DNA of 18,869 nt from Bacteroidetes bacterium UBA4416 (GCA_002390745.1 DGQK01000063.1:104994-123862), one strand, 5' to 3'; counted from the stretch's first letter, positions 1 through 6,512 are shown. Notes: generated from the sequence alone by a model not told the origin. Numbers and translations are program-made.

Positions 1-74
1 AACGAAGCATGAATAGAAAAGGCGCGAAAAGAGGCAACAGGTATTTTTGAGATGGCTTCTAACCTCATAAAATT

Positions 75-497
75 TCAATCATGGTTCACACGAGGCCATT
101 TCCATGCATAGCGAATGATCAGACAAAGAAGCACGACTTCCACAACAGCACCAAGCACCATGTGTATCCACGACTCTCCCGCCAGATTAAACAATACACA
201 GGGGATATTCACTACACCGATAATGATATTTGCCGGGCGATTTATTTTAGCAGGTAAGGCAGCGGAAAGGAAAATCATGAGTGCCGGAATCATCACGACA
301 GAGAGTGCTACCAAAAGGAAGCCCTGCGTAATCCCAAATTCAAACACTCTCCCTGTCTGAATTTCTGCCATCTTACCCGGCATGTATAAGTGAAAATAAT
401 CAAGGTAGATAATGATAAACATTAAACTTGCCCACAAGGCAGAGAGCTTCTGTTTTACCCCGACTTTGATGTCTTCCAGTGTATTTTGTGTATCCAT
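75..497 (-). CDS. DUF6326-type four-helix membrane protein
   Basis: This 140-residue protein is predicted to sit in the inner membrane, with four hydrophobic segments at roughly residues 20-40, 58-80, 88-106 and 112-132 and short polar ends (MDTQNTLEDIKVGVKQKLSA at the N-terminus). The overall pattern resembles the small DUF6326 family, whose function is unknown; the family assignment is from memory. I chose the ATG at 495-497 because the reading frame stays open further upstream but would then run into the preceding gene. With this start the gap to that gene is only 37 bp, so the two are probably co-transcribed from the promoter upstream of 1158. No separate promoter was seen in the gap. Being the last gene of the Crp/Fnr-linked locus, it may belong to the same regulon, which is an inference. 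Confidence 0.75.
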   Translation of the reverse strand: MDTQNTLEDIKVGVKQKLSALWASLMFIIIYLDYFHLYMPGKMAEIQTGRVFEFGITQGFLLVALSVVMIPALMIFLSAALPAKINRPANIIIGVVNIPCVLFNLAGESWIHMVLGAVVEVVLLCLIIRYAWKWPRVNHD

Positions 498-534
498 AAT
501 TTGCTTGGTTCTTTGTATATTGATAGATCGTTTT

Positions 535-1158
535 TTAAAAATTGAATCCGAAATGTAAGCCTGGTTCCGGTGTCCATTTTGGCCACTTGTCATCTTTTTC
601 TTTAAAACCAACAGGCATTTCGGTATAGTACGGCCGGCCGGCAATCCCGAGAGACGGCTCTATAAAAAACCGGTCCTTAAAGAGTTTAACGTGATAACCA
701 ACCCGATACGTATTGAATATAATGAAACCATCACCCACCTTATCACCGTTCTCATTATTAAATGTTTGCCACATAGGCATGGCGTGTACCGCCGCATAAA
801 GGCCTTTCCAGAAATATCTTTGATAAGCCAGACCTATACCATATTCTCTTATATAACCGGGATATTTTTCTTCAGGCGCCCCGTATGACTTGTTGTAAAA
901 AGGGTTAATACCAAGAGGCCAGGCATGTTTCCAGGTGATTAGTTCAAGCGAAATAACATCTTTTCCTGTAAGACGATAGCCTAAATTGAGTTGAGCGAAT
1001 CCGGGTGGGTTTACCTTGTCTAAATTACCTAGTACAAACAAAGTACTACCAACGAAACACCGTTTGTAAGCACTGTCTTGTTTGGCATATTGCGCATTTA
1101 CCTGTAAACTGCCTGCCAACACGAAGGCAAGAGTCATCCATAACATGTTCTTTTGCAT
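535..1158 (-). CDS. Outer-membrane-type hypothetical protein, paralog 1
   Basis: A 207-residue exported protein. It starts with a signal peptide ending near residue 22 (VNAQ). The mature part is rich in aromatic residues, has alternating hydrophobic/polar stretches, and ends in GFNF, the terminal aromatic residue typical of outer-membrane beta-barrels. The function is not recognised. It is co-linear with the protein at 1801-2421; by hand count about 90 of 207 positions are identical, including FVGSTL, GNLDK, YQR, FKDRFF and the C-terminal FGF.F. The ATG at 1156-1158 is preceded by the AAAAAGAT leader also found before the paralog. Upstream lie a -7 box and an Fnr-type site in the same arrangement as at the paralog, then a remnant of a regulator gene. 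It probably heads a two-gene unit with the DUF6326-type gene. Confidence 0.82.
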   Translation of the reverse strand: MQKNMLWMTLAFVLAGSLQVNAQYAKQDSAYKRCFVGSTLFVLGNLDKVNPPGFAQLNLGYRLTGKDVISLELITWKHAWPLGINPFYNKSYGAPEEKYPGYIREYGIGLAYQRYFWKGLYAAVHAMPMWQTFNNENGDKVGDGFIIFNTYRVGYHVKLFKDRFFIEPSLGIAGRPYYTEMPVGFKEKDDKWPKWTPEPGLHFGFNF

Positions 1159-1185
1159 ATCTTTTTATTTTTTTAAATGATGCTG

Positions 1186-1230
1186 CAAAAGTAAATTGGC
1201 GACATACAATAACTCATACACTTAAGTTAA
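1186..1230 (-). promoter_or_regulatory. Promoter with Fnr-type site for paralog 1
   Basis: On the minus strand, positions 1186-1193 read TACTTTTG, a perfect Bacteroidota -7 box (TAnnTTTG). No TTTG lies 19 bp upstream, where a -33 box would be. Instead positions 1217-1230 hold TTAAC-TTAA-GTGTA (minus strand), the half-site/4-bp/half-site geometry of Crp/Fnr-family sites. The centre of this 14-mer is 34 bp from the centre of the -7 box, so about -41 from the inferred start. The same layout recurs at 2451-2495. Binding by the linked regulator is inferred. Confidence 0.62.
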
Positions 1231-1239
1231 GAAATACGT

Positions 1240-1341
1240 TTTAGTTTTTTTTGAATTCATGGTAGGCTTAGTGATCGGAGTATGATGCCTGGATTCAGCC
1301 CGCCAATTGGTGTTTCAGCGTATGTTGAACGAGGCCAGTCA
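1240..1341 (-). pseudogene. Decayed 3' end of a second Crp/Fnr regulator gene
   Basis: Read on the minus strand, this stretch aligns by eye with the last ~37 codons of the intact regulator gene (2505-2614). One frame gives GLVQHTLKHQLAG, matching DLIQRVPQQQLAS of the regulator; it then hits a stop, and another frame gives GIILRSLSLP, matching GIKPQSLSRL. At the DNA level, GGCTTAGTGAT (1267-1277) matches GGCTTAATGAT in the intact gene, and GTTGAACGAGGCCAG matches GCTGAATAAGGTCAG. The match includes a frameshift and in-frame stops, so it cannot encode a working protein. It lies directly behind the Fnr-type site, exactly where the intact regulator lies relative to paralog 2. Similarity fades beyond about 1341. 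Confidence 0.7.
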
Positions 1342-1344
1342 TAA

Positions 1345-1377
1345 AGTAGAGTCTGAAACTATCTTCCAGACTCTACT
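1345..1377. repeat. Perfect 11-bp hairpin
   Basis: AGTAGAGTCTG (1345-1355) and CAGACTCTACT (1367-1377) are perfect inverted copies around an 11-nt loop. No T-run follows on either strand, so it is not a standard intrinsic terminator. It sits where similarity between the regulator remnant and the intact gene stops, 122 bp past the lipoprotein stop codon. It may end the lipoprotein transcript or mark a rearrangement joint; neither is shown. Confidence 0.55.
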
Positions 1378-1458
1378 GATAAACATTACGATCCTAAAGG
1401 ACATGTTACTGAAACACGATACATCATTCCAACAGAGTATGTTTTGACTTGTTGTTCT

Positions 1459-1500
1459 GAAACAGATTTTGTGTTGCCTCCAGACAGTTTTATCTGTTTC
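1459..1500 (-). repeat. 9-bp inverted repeat just after the lipoprotein stop
   Basis: GAAACAGAT (1459-1467) and ATCTGTTTC (1492-1500) are perfect inverted copies with a 24-nt loop. In the minus direction the stem starts at the last base of the TAG stop codon of the lipoprotein gene. The position suits a 3'-end hairpin that stabilises or terminates the small mRNA, but there is no T-tract. Confidence 0.4.
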
Positions 1501-1685
1501 TAATTCAGTGGTTCCCGGCCAGGAGTGCGAAGCGTATCTGGAGAACCTGAATCGCAGTTTTTTGAAACTTCTTCTTTGAATTTATTTAAACATTCTTTTT
1601 TACAAGAGCTTAATCCAATCCCAATTGTTAAAAATGCCATTATTAATACGGATGTCATAATGTTGTTTTTCATGTTGTTTTTCAT
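1500..1685 (-). CDS. Small lipoprotein, function unknown
   Basis: A 61-residue protein with a hydrophobic segment at residues 10-25 and a lipobox-like LSSC with Cys28 as the likely lipidated residue. The mature part would be only ~34 residues (CKKECLNKFKEEVSKNCD then a Pro/Gly/Arg-rich tail), with two more Cys that could form a disulfide. The first 24 bp are a perfect tandem duplication of ATGAAAAACAAC, giving two ATG starts (1685 and 1673); either yields a usable signal peptide. It lies between the two paralogous outer-membrane-type genes on the same strand, 115 bp after paralog 2. No clear -7 box was seen upstream. The family is not recognised. The lipobox and codon structure argue for a real gene, but its small size leaves doubt. 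Confidence 0.55.
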   Translation of the reverse strand: MKNNMKNNIMTSVLIMAFLTIGIGLSSCKKECLNKFKEEVSKNCDSGSPDTLRTPGREPLN

Positions 1686-1800
1686 TTTTTTTAATATGCT
1701 CTGCTTTTGAATCAGGGAGAGATTTACCTGCTTTTTTTTATGTCTTATTATTTACAGTGCTGTTTATTGAACAGGGCGCTCAATTCATGTTAACGCCTCT

Positions 1801-2421
1801 CTAAAACTTAAACCCAAAATCAAGCCCGGGTTGAACGAAGTAGTTCGGCCATTTTTTCTCTACTGCTTTAAAAGATTCCGGAACATTCGATCTTATAGGC
1901 CAATAGCTAATTCCGATTGCTGGTTCAAAAAAGAAGCGGTCTTTAAAAAACTTAAACTGGTAACCCAAATAAAAATCTGTATACAATGTGAATCCATTTC
2001 CAATCTTCTTATTATTCTCATCCATGTATTTTTCAAAAGCATTCAATACATAAACGGATGTATAGATTCCTTTCCACCAAAATCGTTGGTATCCTATCTG
2101 AGGAGCAAGGATGCGCGCATGTCCGGGATAATTTTCTCCCGCTTTATCAAATGACGGGGAGCCAAAAGGGAGCCCTATTGGCCAGGCATAAACCGATCTT
2201 TTAAATCTGACTTGAACAACATCCCTGGGTGTTATCCTGTATCCGGCATTTAATTGTATGTATTCGGGGTTATTCGTTTTGTCTAAATTCCCGAACAGCA
2301 ATAATGTGCTCCCGACAAACCATTTTTTATAAGTGCTGTCTTGTCCGGCATGTTGAGCCTTAACTTGCGGGAGACCCGCCAACTGTAAGGCAAGTCCAAT
2401 CCATAACATCTTCTTTTGCAT
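1801..2421 (-). CDS. Outer-membrane-type hypothetical protein, paralog 2
   Basis: A 206-residue exported protein, co-linear with the protein at 535-1158. It has a signal peptide (MQKKMLWIGLALQLAGLPQV, then KAQ), an aromatic-rich mature region and a terminal GFKF suited to outer-membrane insertion. FKDRFFFEP in the C-terminal third and GNLDK near residue 44 are among the best-conserved blocks between the paralogs. No characterised family is recognised. The ATG at 2419-2421 follows an AAAAAGAT leader. The gene lies 83 bp downstream of the Crp/Fnr-family regulator on the same strand, and the gap holds a -7 box with an Fnr-type site, so local control by that regulator is the simplest reading. Confidence 0.82.
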   Translation of the reverse strand: MQKKMLWIGLALQLAGLPQVKAQHAGQDSTYKKWFVGSTLLLFGNLDKTNNPEYIQLNAGYRITPRDVVQVRFKRSVYAWPIGLPFGSPSFDKAGENYPGHARILAPQIGYQRFWWKGIYTSVYVLNAFEKYMDENNKKIGNGFTLYTDFYLGYQFKFFKDRFFFEPAIGISYWPIRSNVPESFKAVEKKWPNYFVQPGLDFGFKF

Positions 2422-2450
2422 ATCTTTTTAAGTAGTATTAAATGATAACG

Positions 2451-2495
2451 CAAAAGTAGATTGCCCGGATACGATAACCCGTTCACTTAAGTTAA
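2451..2495 (-). promoter_or_regulatory. Promoter with Fnr-type site for paralog 2
   Basis: On the minus strand the -7 box TACTTTTG is at 2451-2458. A 14-bp site TTAAC-TTAA-GTGAA lies at 2482-2495, its centre 34 bp from the centre of the -7 box, the same as upstream of paralog 1. A 17-bp block including the site is identical at both loci (1219-1235 and 2484-2500). No -33 TTTG is seen, which fits a promoter that needs an activator. The site starts 9 bp past the regulator stop codon. Confidence 0.65.
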
Positions 2496-2504
2496 GAAAT
2501 TCAT

Positions 2505-3083
2505 TTAGCTCTTTTTTTCGAAAATCCTGGCTCTCAGCCGGCTTAATGATTGCGGTTTAATCCCTAAAAAGCTAGCCAGCTGCTGCTGTGGGACACGCTG
2601 AATAAGGTCAGGCCGTGCCTGCAATAAATTCATATACCGTTGTTCCGGCGATGAAGTCTTGAACTCGTCAAAGTCTATTTGCTGTTTAGCTGAAATTTCT
2701 TCTGACAATAGTCTGCACATGCTTTCAAATTTCGGAAATTTACTGTTGACTTCTGCTTCCATATCCGTATTTGAAATGGTAAGGATCGTATCTTCCAGAC
2801 AGCTTATGTAATATTCCGATGGCGTTTTGCTTATCACACAATGAGGAGTCAAAACTTCCATTTCCGTATAGAAAGCCGTGGTTTTTTCTTCACCATCTAT
2901 GATGTAGTATTTCCGCATGCATCCCTTCAGAACAAAGTAGCTATCTTTCGATTTTTGTCCTTCTTTGAGTAATACCGTCCCCTTTTTTACCGAATGAAAC
3001 AGGTCCAGGGAAAGTAATGCGTTCTTCTCATCATCGGTCAGAGAAATGTATTTTGATATAAAGTCAAATAGTATATCCTGCAT
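2505..3083 (-). CDS. Crp/Fnr-family transcriptional regulator
   Basis: A 192-residue regulator with an N-terminal cyclic-nucleotide-binding-type beta-roll (about residues 20-115; KKGTVLLKEGQKSKDSYFVL is the typical opening strand pair) and a C-terminal helix-turn-helix (about residues 160-188: QQQLASFLGIKPQSLSRLRA). The recognition helix PQSLSR corresponds to RETLSR of classic Fnr/Crp proteins, with Glu replaced by Gln. No N-terminal Fnr-type cysteine cluster is present, so an iron-sulfur oxygen sensor is unlikely; the ligand cannot be told from the sequence. The length is short but usual for the Bacteroidota Crp/Fnr group. The start is the ATG at 3081-3083. Its likely targets are the two paralogous outer-membrane-type genes downstream, which share an Fnr-type site. 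A broken copy of its 3' end lies at 1240-1341. Confidence 0.88.
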   Translation of the reverse strand: MQDILFDFISKYISLTDDEKNALLSLDLFHSVKKGTVLLKEGQKSKDSYFVLKGCMRKYYIIDGEEKTTAFYTEMEVLTPHCVISKTPSEYYISCLEDTILTISNTDMEAEVNSKFPKFESMCRLLSEEISAKQQIDFDEFKTSSPEQRYMNLLQARPDLIQRVPQQQLASFLGIKPQSLSRLRARIFEKKS

Positions 3084-3167
3084 TGTTCTTGTATATTCGT
3101 CTTACGGCTGCGCTGCTGACAACGCTCTATAATACGCAATAATACAAAAAAAGCGTCAATCAAAGCT

Positions 3168-3270
3168 AAAAACGATGCCAGGCCGGTCGGGTCCAAAATC
3201 CTATCCCTTGTGTCGTTGGAACAACACAGGCCAATACCCGCATGCCGACCTTCCACCCGGCATCGTTTTT
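3168..3270 (-). terminator. Nested inverted repeat, probable terminator of the TonB receptor operon
   Basis: AAAAACGATGCC (3168-3179) and GGCATCGTTTTT (3259-3270) are perfect 12-bp inverted copies, 79 bp apart. Inside them GGTCGG (3185-3190) pairs with CCGACC (3245-3250), and further in a short CCT.GTGT/ACAC.AGG hairpin with a bulge can form. The element starts 11 bp past the receptor stop codon, and on the minus strand the outer stem ends in TTTTT, as in an intrinsic terminator. A loop of this size with its own structure is unusual for a plain terminator. Confidence 0.6.
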
Positions 3271-3281
3271 GTCAGTGTATT

Positions 3282-5519
3282 CTATTTGATCTTAAATCTC
3301 AGCCCTGCATACAGCATACGGCCATAGATCGGCCCCCACACCATGCTGGCATCAAAGTATTTGCTGAAAGGCGCATCGCTCGCCACCACCGGGTTCGGTT
3401 GCTTGTAGTTCAGCGCATTTTCCACCCCCAGGTAAATATTAAAATCGGAACGGCCAAACTTCGTAGCATAGGTAACCTGCGCCAGTACATTGTAAAAATC
3501 GGGCGAATAAGCGGCGCGCTGGTACTCTATGGGATTGGACAGGGTTTTCGGCAAGCGCTTTTTACCGTTGTATTGCAGGGTGGCGTCAAAGAGCCAGTGC
3601 CTGTTACGGGTTTCGTAAGCCAGGTTCAGGAAAGCACGGTGCATCGACACAAACGGCTTTTGCATCAGCCCGCTGTTGTAGCTCACTTTGGTATCCACAT
3701 AACGGTAAGCTGTTTTTACATGGAGGCGCTTCCTGATTTCCCAGCCGAACTCCGCCTGCGCCGTATTGGAGAATGACGGCCCGTTGAGGTTATAAAAGAC
3801 CACCTGCTGCGTGTTGGCATCAAGGTCGGCCACCACCTGCTGAACAAAATCGGTGCGGTACAGGTCTACCGTGACGTAAGCATCCCGGTAATTGAGCTTC
3901 ATCTTCTGCGTGAAGTTAAAGCCATAATTCCAGCCGATCTCAGGCTTCAGCCCATAAGGCAGGTTCAGGTCGCTGCTGTTGATGACCCAATCGCGCGAAC
4001 TGGCCATATAAGCCATATTCTCACCAAACACATTGGCCGTTTTCAACGCCCTTCCCCCACTGATCCTGAAAACAGTTTTATTTCCCTTAAGCGCATAACG
4101 CATGTGCAGGCGCGGTGTAAAAAACAGTCCGTAATAATTGTGATAATCTGCTCTTAAGCCTCCTACCACATTGAACTGCTCGCCCCTGTTATGGGCAAGC
4201 TCTGCAAAGGCACCGGCTACCCGTTCGTCGCGACTGAAATTAAAATAACGGTAGCTTTCATCCACCACATCGTTCATATAGCTGGCTCCAAGCTTATAGG
4301 TATTGTTTGTCGATTTTATAATGCCCTGAAAAATATAGTTGGCATAAAACGTCTTTTGCAAACCGCTGTAGCGATGCAGGCCATACAGATTCTGCTGTTC
4401 ATGGTTGAGGTAAGACAGTTGCAAGCCCATGCTGGTTCCGGGTTTTTTCTTAAACACATAACCCGTTTTGCTATACAGCTCCCACTTGGTATTCCGGATT
4501 TCGATGCCGTATAAAGGCACAGTATCTGATGACACCGTTGAACGGAACATGCCGCCTTTGCGCTCATCCTGGAGGTAAGCGCCTCCGAACTGGGCTTCGA
4601 AACCTTTGCCGGAGTTGTAGCTGTACTTGTTCATGATATTGTACTGCTTACCGATGGGTATATCGGCAAAACCATCCTTATTAAGGTCCTGCACCAAAGG
4701 GTTGAAACTGGCATGCGATAAAATACCCACCGCAAATTTGTCATTGAACCGGTGTTTCAGGTTGAGGTTGTACTCATTCCTGGCATTCTCGTTCATATAC
4801 GTATTGAAGTTCAGGCGGTCGGATGTTTCCGGGTTCTGCAACTCGGTATTGATCTGCCCCGTAAAACTTTCGTAGCCATTTACCACGGAGCCTGCGCCCT
4901 TACTTAGCTGAATGGACTGGATCCAGGTTCCCGGAATGAAACTGAGGCCGTAGCCATTCGCGAGCCCTCTCAGGTAAGGCATGTTCTCTTTGGTGATCTG
5001 CGCATACTGTCCCGACAACCCAAGCATCTGGATCTGTTTGGTGCCGGTTACAGCATCCGCAAAATTCACGTCCACACTCGGATTGGTTTCAAAGCTCTCG
5101 GAGAGGTTGCAGCAGGCTGCTTTCATAAGCGAGCGCTCGTTGAGCGTTTCTACCTTGATCGGGTTCATGTAAGACAACTCGGTTCCAGTGGTTTCGTAAA
5201 CCACATCCACCTCGCTCAGGTTGATGCCGCTTTTCAGCACCAGGGTAATGAATCTGGTGGTATCTTTGATGATCAGGGTATCCGGATCGTAGCCCGTGGC
5301 GCGGATCACCAGCCTGTTCGTTTCGGGGCTGGTTTGTAAAATAAAAACGCCGTTCTCGTTCGTCACAGAATTGATGGACGTATTTTCCCAAAAAAGGATC
5401 ACACCGGGGATCGCGGTTGTATCTTTTTTCGATCCTGTTTCGAGGATCCTTCCCCTCACCTGCGACACTCCATGAAAAGCGCTCATAAGCCCTAACAGGG
5501 CCATGCATAACTTTTTCAT
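3282..5519 (-). CDS. TonB-dependent receptor, metal-linked
   Basis: A 745-residue outer-membrane receptor for energised uptake of a ligand. Domains in order: signal peptide (residues 1-20, ending GVSQ), a carboxypeptidase-like regulatory domain (about 21-98, including NENGVFIL and ATGYDPDTL), a plug domain (about 110-230, with QIQMLGLSGQYAQITKENMP and LSKGAGSVVNGYESFTGQIN) and a beta-barrel to the C-terminus. A Cys-Cys pair at 136-137 (KAACCNLSESFETN) lies at the start of the plug. The end, LRFKIK, lacks the usual terminal aromatic residue. The start codon is 6 bp from the stop of the heavy-metal-associated gene upstream, so the two are co-transcribed. The neighbourhood points to a metal or metal complex as the ligand, with copper the likeliest guess; the receptor sequence alone does not show this. 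Confidence 0.92.
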   Translation of the reverse strand: MKKLCMALLGLMSAFHGVSQVRGRILETGSKKDTTAIPGVILFWENTSINSVTNENGVFILQTSPETNRLVIRATGYDPDTLIIKDTTRFITLVLKSGINLSEVDVVYETTGTELSYMNPIKVETLNERSLMKAACCNLSESFETNPSVDVNFADAVTGTKQIQMLGLSGQYAQITKENMPYLRGLANGYGLSFIPGTWIQSIQLSKGAGSVVNGYESFTGQINTELQNPETSDRLNFNTYMNENARNEYNLNLKHRFNDKFAVGILSHASFNPLVQDLNKDGFADIPIGKQYNIMNKYSYNSGKGFEAQFGGAYLQDERKGGMFRSTVSSDTVPLYGIEIRNTKWELYSKTGYVFKKKPGTSMGLQLSYLNHEQQNLYGLHRYSGLQKTFYANYIFQGIIKSTNNTYKLGASYMNDVVDESYRYFNFSRDERVAGAFAELAHNRGEQFNVVGGLRADYHNYYGLFFTPRLHMRYALKGNKTVFRISGGRALKTANVFGENMAYMASSRDWVINSSDLNLPYGLKPEIGWNYGFNFTQKMKLNYRDAYVTVDLYRTDFVQQVVADLDANTQQVVFYNLNGPSFSNTAQAEFGWEIRKRLHVKTAYRYVDTKVSYNSGLMQKPFVSMHRAFLNLAYETRNRHWLFDATLQYNGKKRLPKTLSNPIEYQRAAYSPDFYNVLAQVTYATKFGRSDFNIYLGVENALNYKQPNPVVASDAPFSKYFDASMVWGPIYGRMLYAGLRFKIK

Positions 5520-5525
5520 AGGCGT

Positions 5526-5864
5526 TTATTTATTCTTACATGCTCCGTTCTCGTATTTACAGCAGGCCGGGAGGCCGTTATACGCTTTGAGGTCTGCCTT
5601 CTCATGCCCGGTTTCGTGGCCCGATTTGGCGATGGCTTTTTCGATTTCTCCCAGTGTTACTTTTTTGGAATCGTAGGTAACGGTAATCGCCTGTTTTTTT
5701 TCATCCCAGGCTGAGGTTTTCACGCCTTTGATGTCGGCGGCATTTTCTATGCGTTCTTTGCACTCATCGCAGTTCCCTTTAACGGATACGGTGGCCGTAA
5801 CAACCTGTGCCTGCAATTTTACAGAGAAAAATATGCTGATTAATAAGATGATGATGGTTTTCAT
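5526..5864 (-). CDS. Periplasmic heavy-metal-associated (HMA) domain protein
   Basis: A 112-residue exported protein with a signal peptide (residues 1-20, ending LQAQ) and one HMA domain (about 21-85). The metal site is GNCDEC with Cys32 and Cys35, a CxxC motif as in MerP/CopZ-type proteins. A second Cys cluster near the C-terminus (PACCKYENGACKNK; Cys101, 102 and 109) and two His (83 and 87) could add metal ligands. I chose the ATG at 5862-5864 over a TTG two codons upstream. It probably captures or hands over a soft metal ion in the periplasm; the metal is not shown. It precedes the TonB receptor with a 6-bp gap, and is separated from the HYC_CC_PP gene by 228 bp that hold a palindromic repeat. 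Confidence 0.88.
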   Translation of the reverse strand: MKTIIILLISIFFSVKLQAQVVTATVSVKGNCDECKERIENAADIKGVKTSAWDEKKQAITVTYDSKKVTLGEIEKAIAKSGHETGHEKADLKAYNGLPACCKYENGACKNK

Positions 5865-5932
5865 GGTCAATGTTTTTAAAGATTTTAGTTGTTTGTTTTG
5901 CTTAATGCAATCGCATGATGCGTATGATTTCA

Positions 5933-6025
5933 GGGCGTCCGGGCGGGCTTTTCGTTACAATCTTTTTGCAGGAACACCTTCCTGGCGGCATGGCAAAAAG
6001 GATTTCCACTTCAATCCCTGACGCA
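5933..6025. repeat. Interspersed palindromic element, copy A
   Basis: The left arm (5933-5961, starting GGGCGTCCGGGCG) and right arm (6001-6025, ending CTGACGCA) match copy B at 10534-10613 in 25 of 29 and 21 of 25 positions. GCGTC in the left arm can pair with GACGC in the right arm. The 39-nt core (5962-6000) differs from that of copy B but is also self-complementary: CTTTTTGC (5962-5969) pairs with GCAAAAAG (5993-6000), enclosing AGGAA-CACC-TTCCT (5970-5983). It lies between two genes of the metal locus. Confidence 0.75.
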
Positions 6026-6092
6026 GATTTTCAAACAAAGTCCGGCTGGGCCCGCGCCAATAGAACAGCGACAAGTCAGGCGGAAAAAAACA

Positions 6093-6494
6093 TCAGATTC
6101 TTAAAACACTGTGCTGCACAATGTCATCCTGCACCAGGCCGGGCGGATGGTTTTGCGGGTTCATCAAAAACAGGGAACGCGGCGCATCATTCAGCAGAAA
6201 GCTGATGCGTGTATCCTCCATCAGGAACAACTGCTGAACCGGTACTTTGTATTCGGAAATCAGGGTGTAAAACGTAAAATCTTTCTGAAAGGCAACATGT
6301 TTGCTATCGTTGGAGCAGCAGTCGCTGGTTTCTTCTTCTTCCTCTCCTCCGCAGCAGCTGGCCGGTTTCGAAAACAGGGAGATTTCCTCCAACGATCCTC
6401 CGCAGTAATGCGCTACCAAACGCACACCTACTGATGAAAACACGTAGGTGAAAACAATCAGTGAAAAAAAACTATGAAGAACAATTTTTTTCAA
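6093..6494 (-). CDS. HYC_CC_PP family Cys-rich protein
   Basis: A 133-residue protein with an N-terminal signal or anchor (about residues 4-24). It has the features that name the HYC_CC_PP family: His-Tyr-Cys (29-31, AHYCGG), Cys-Cys pairs at 47-48 (SCCGG) and 59-60 (DCCSND) and a Pro-Pro near the end (HPPG). The family is common in Bacteroidota next to HMA proteins and TonB receptors, and a role in metal handling is assumed, not proven. An acidic run EEEEE lies between the two Cys pairs. The only usable start is TTG (6492-6494): an in-frame TAA lies six codons upstream, and the next Met is past residue 90, which would remove the signal and all motif cysteines. A -7 box lies 19 bp upstream. 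It begins the metal locus and is divergent from ligA. Confidence 0.8.
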   Translation of the reverse strand: MKKIVLHSFFSLIVFTYVFSSVGVRLVAHYCGGSLEEISLFSKPASCCGGEEEEETSDCCSNDSKHVAFQKDFTFYTLISEYKVPVQQLFLMEDTRISFLLNDAPRSLFLMNPQNHPPGLVQDDIVQHSVLRI

Positions 6495-6512
6495 GCTGTG
6501 AAATTTTGTTTA

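Noticed and set aside
498..644. Longer start for the DUF6326-type protein
   Set aside because: The extension would overlap the 3' end of the outer-membrane-type gene by over 100 bp and adds a polar stretch unlike the family start.
3038..3256. 72-codon minus-strand frame overlapping the regulator start
   Set aside because: Most of it is the translation of the nested inverted repeat at 3168-3270, and it overlaps the 5' end of the regulator gene in another frame.
3210..3776. 188-codon plus-strand frame opposite the TonB receptor
   Set aside because: It is antisense to a well-supported receptor gene and has no domain pattern of its own.
5933..6025. CRISPR-like repeat
   Set aside because: Copies are single, 4.5 kb apart, with palindromic cores and no regular spacers, and no cas gene is present.
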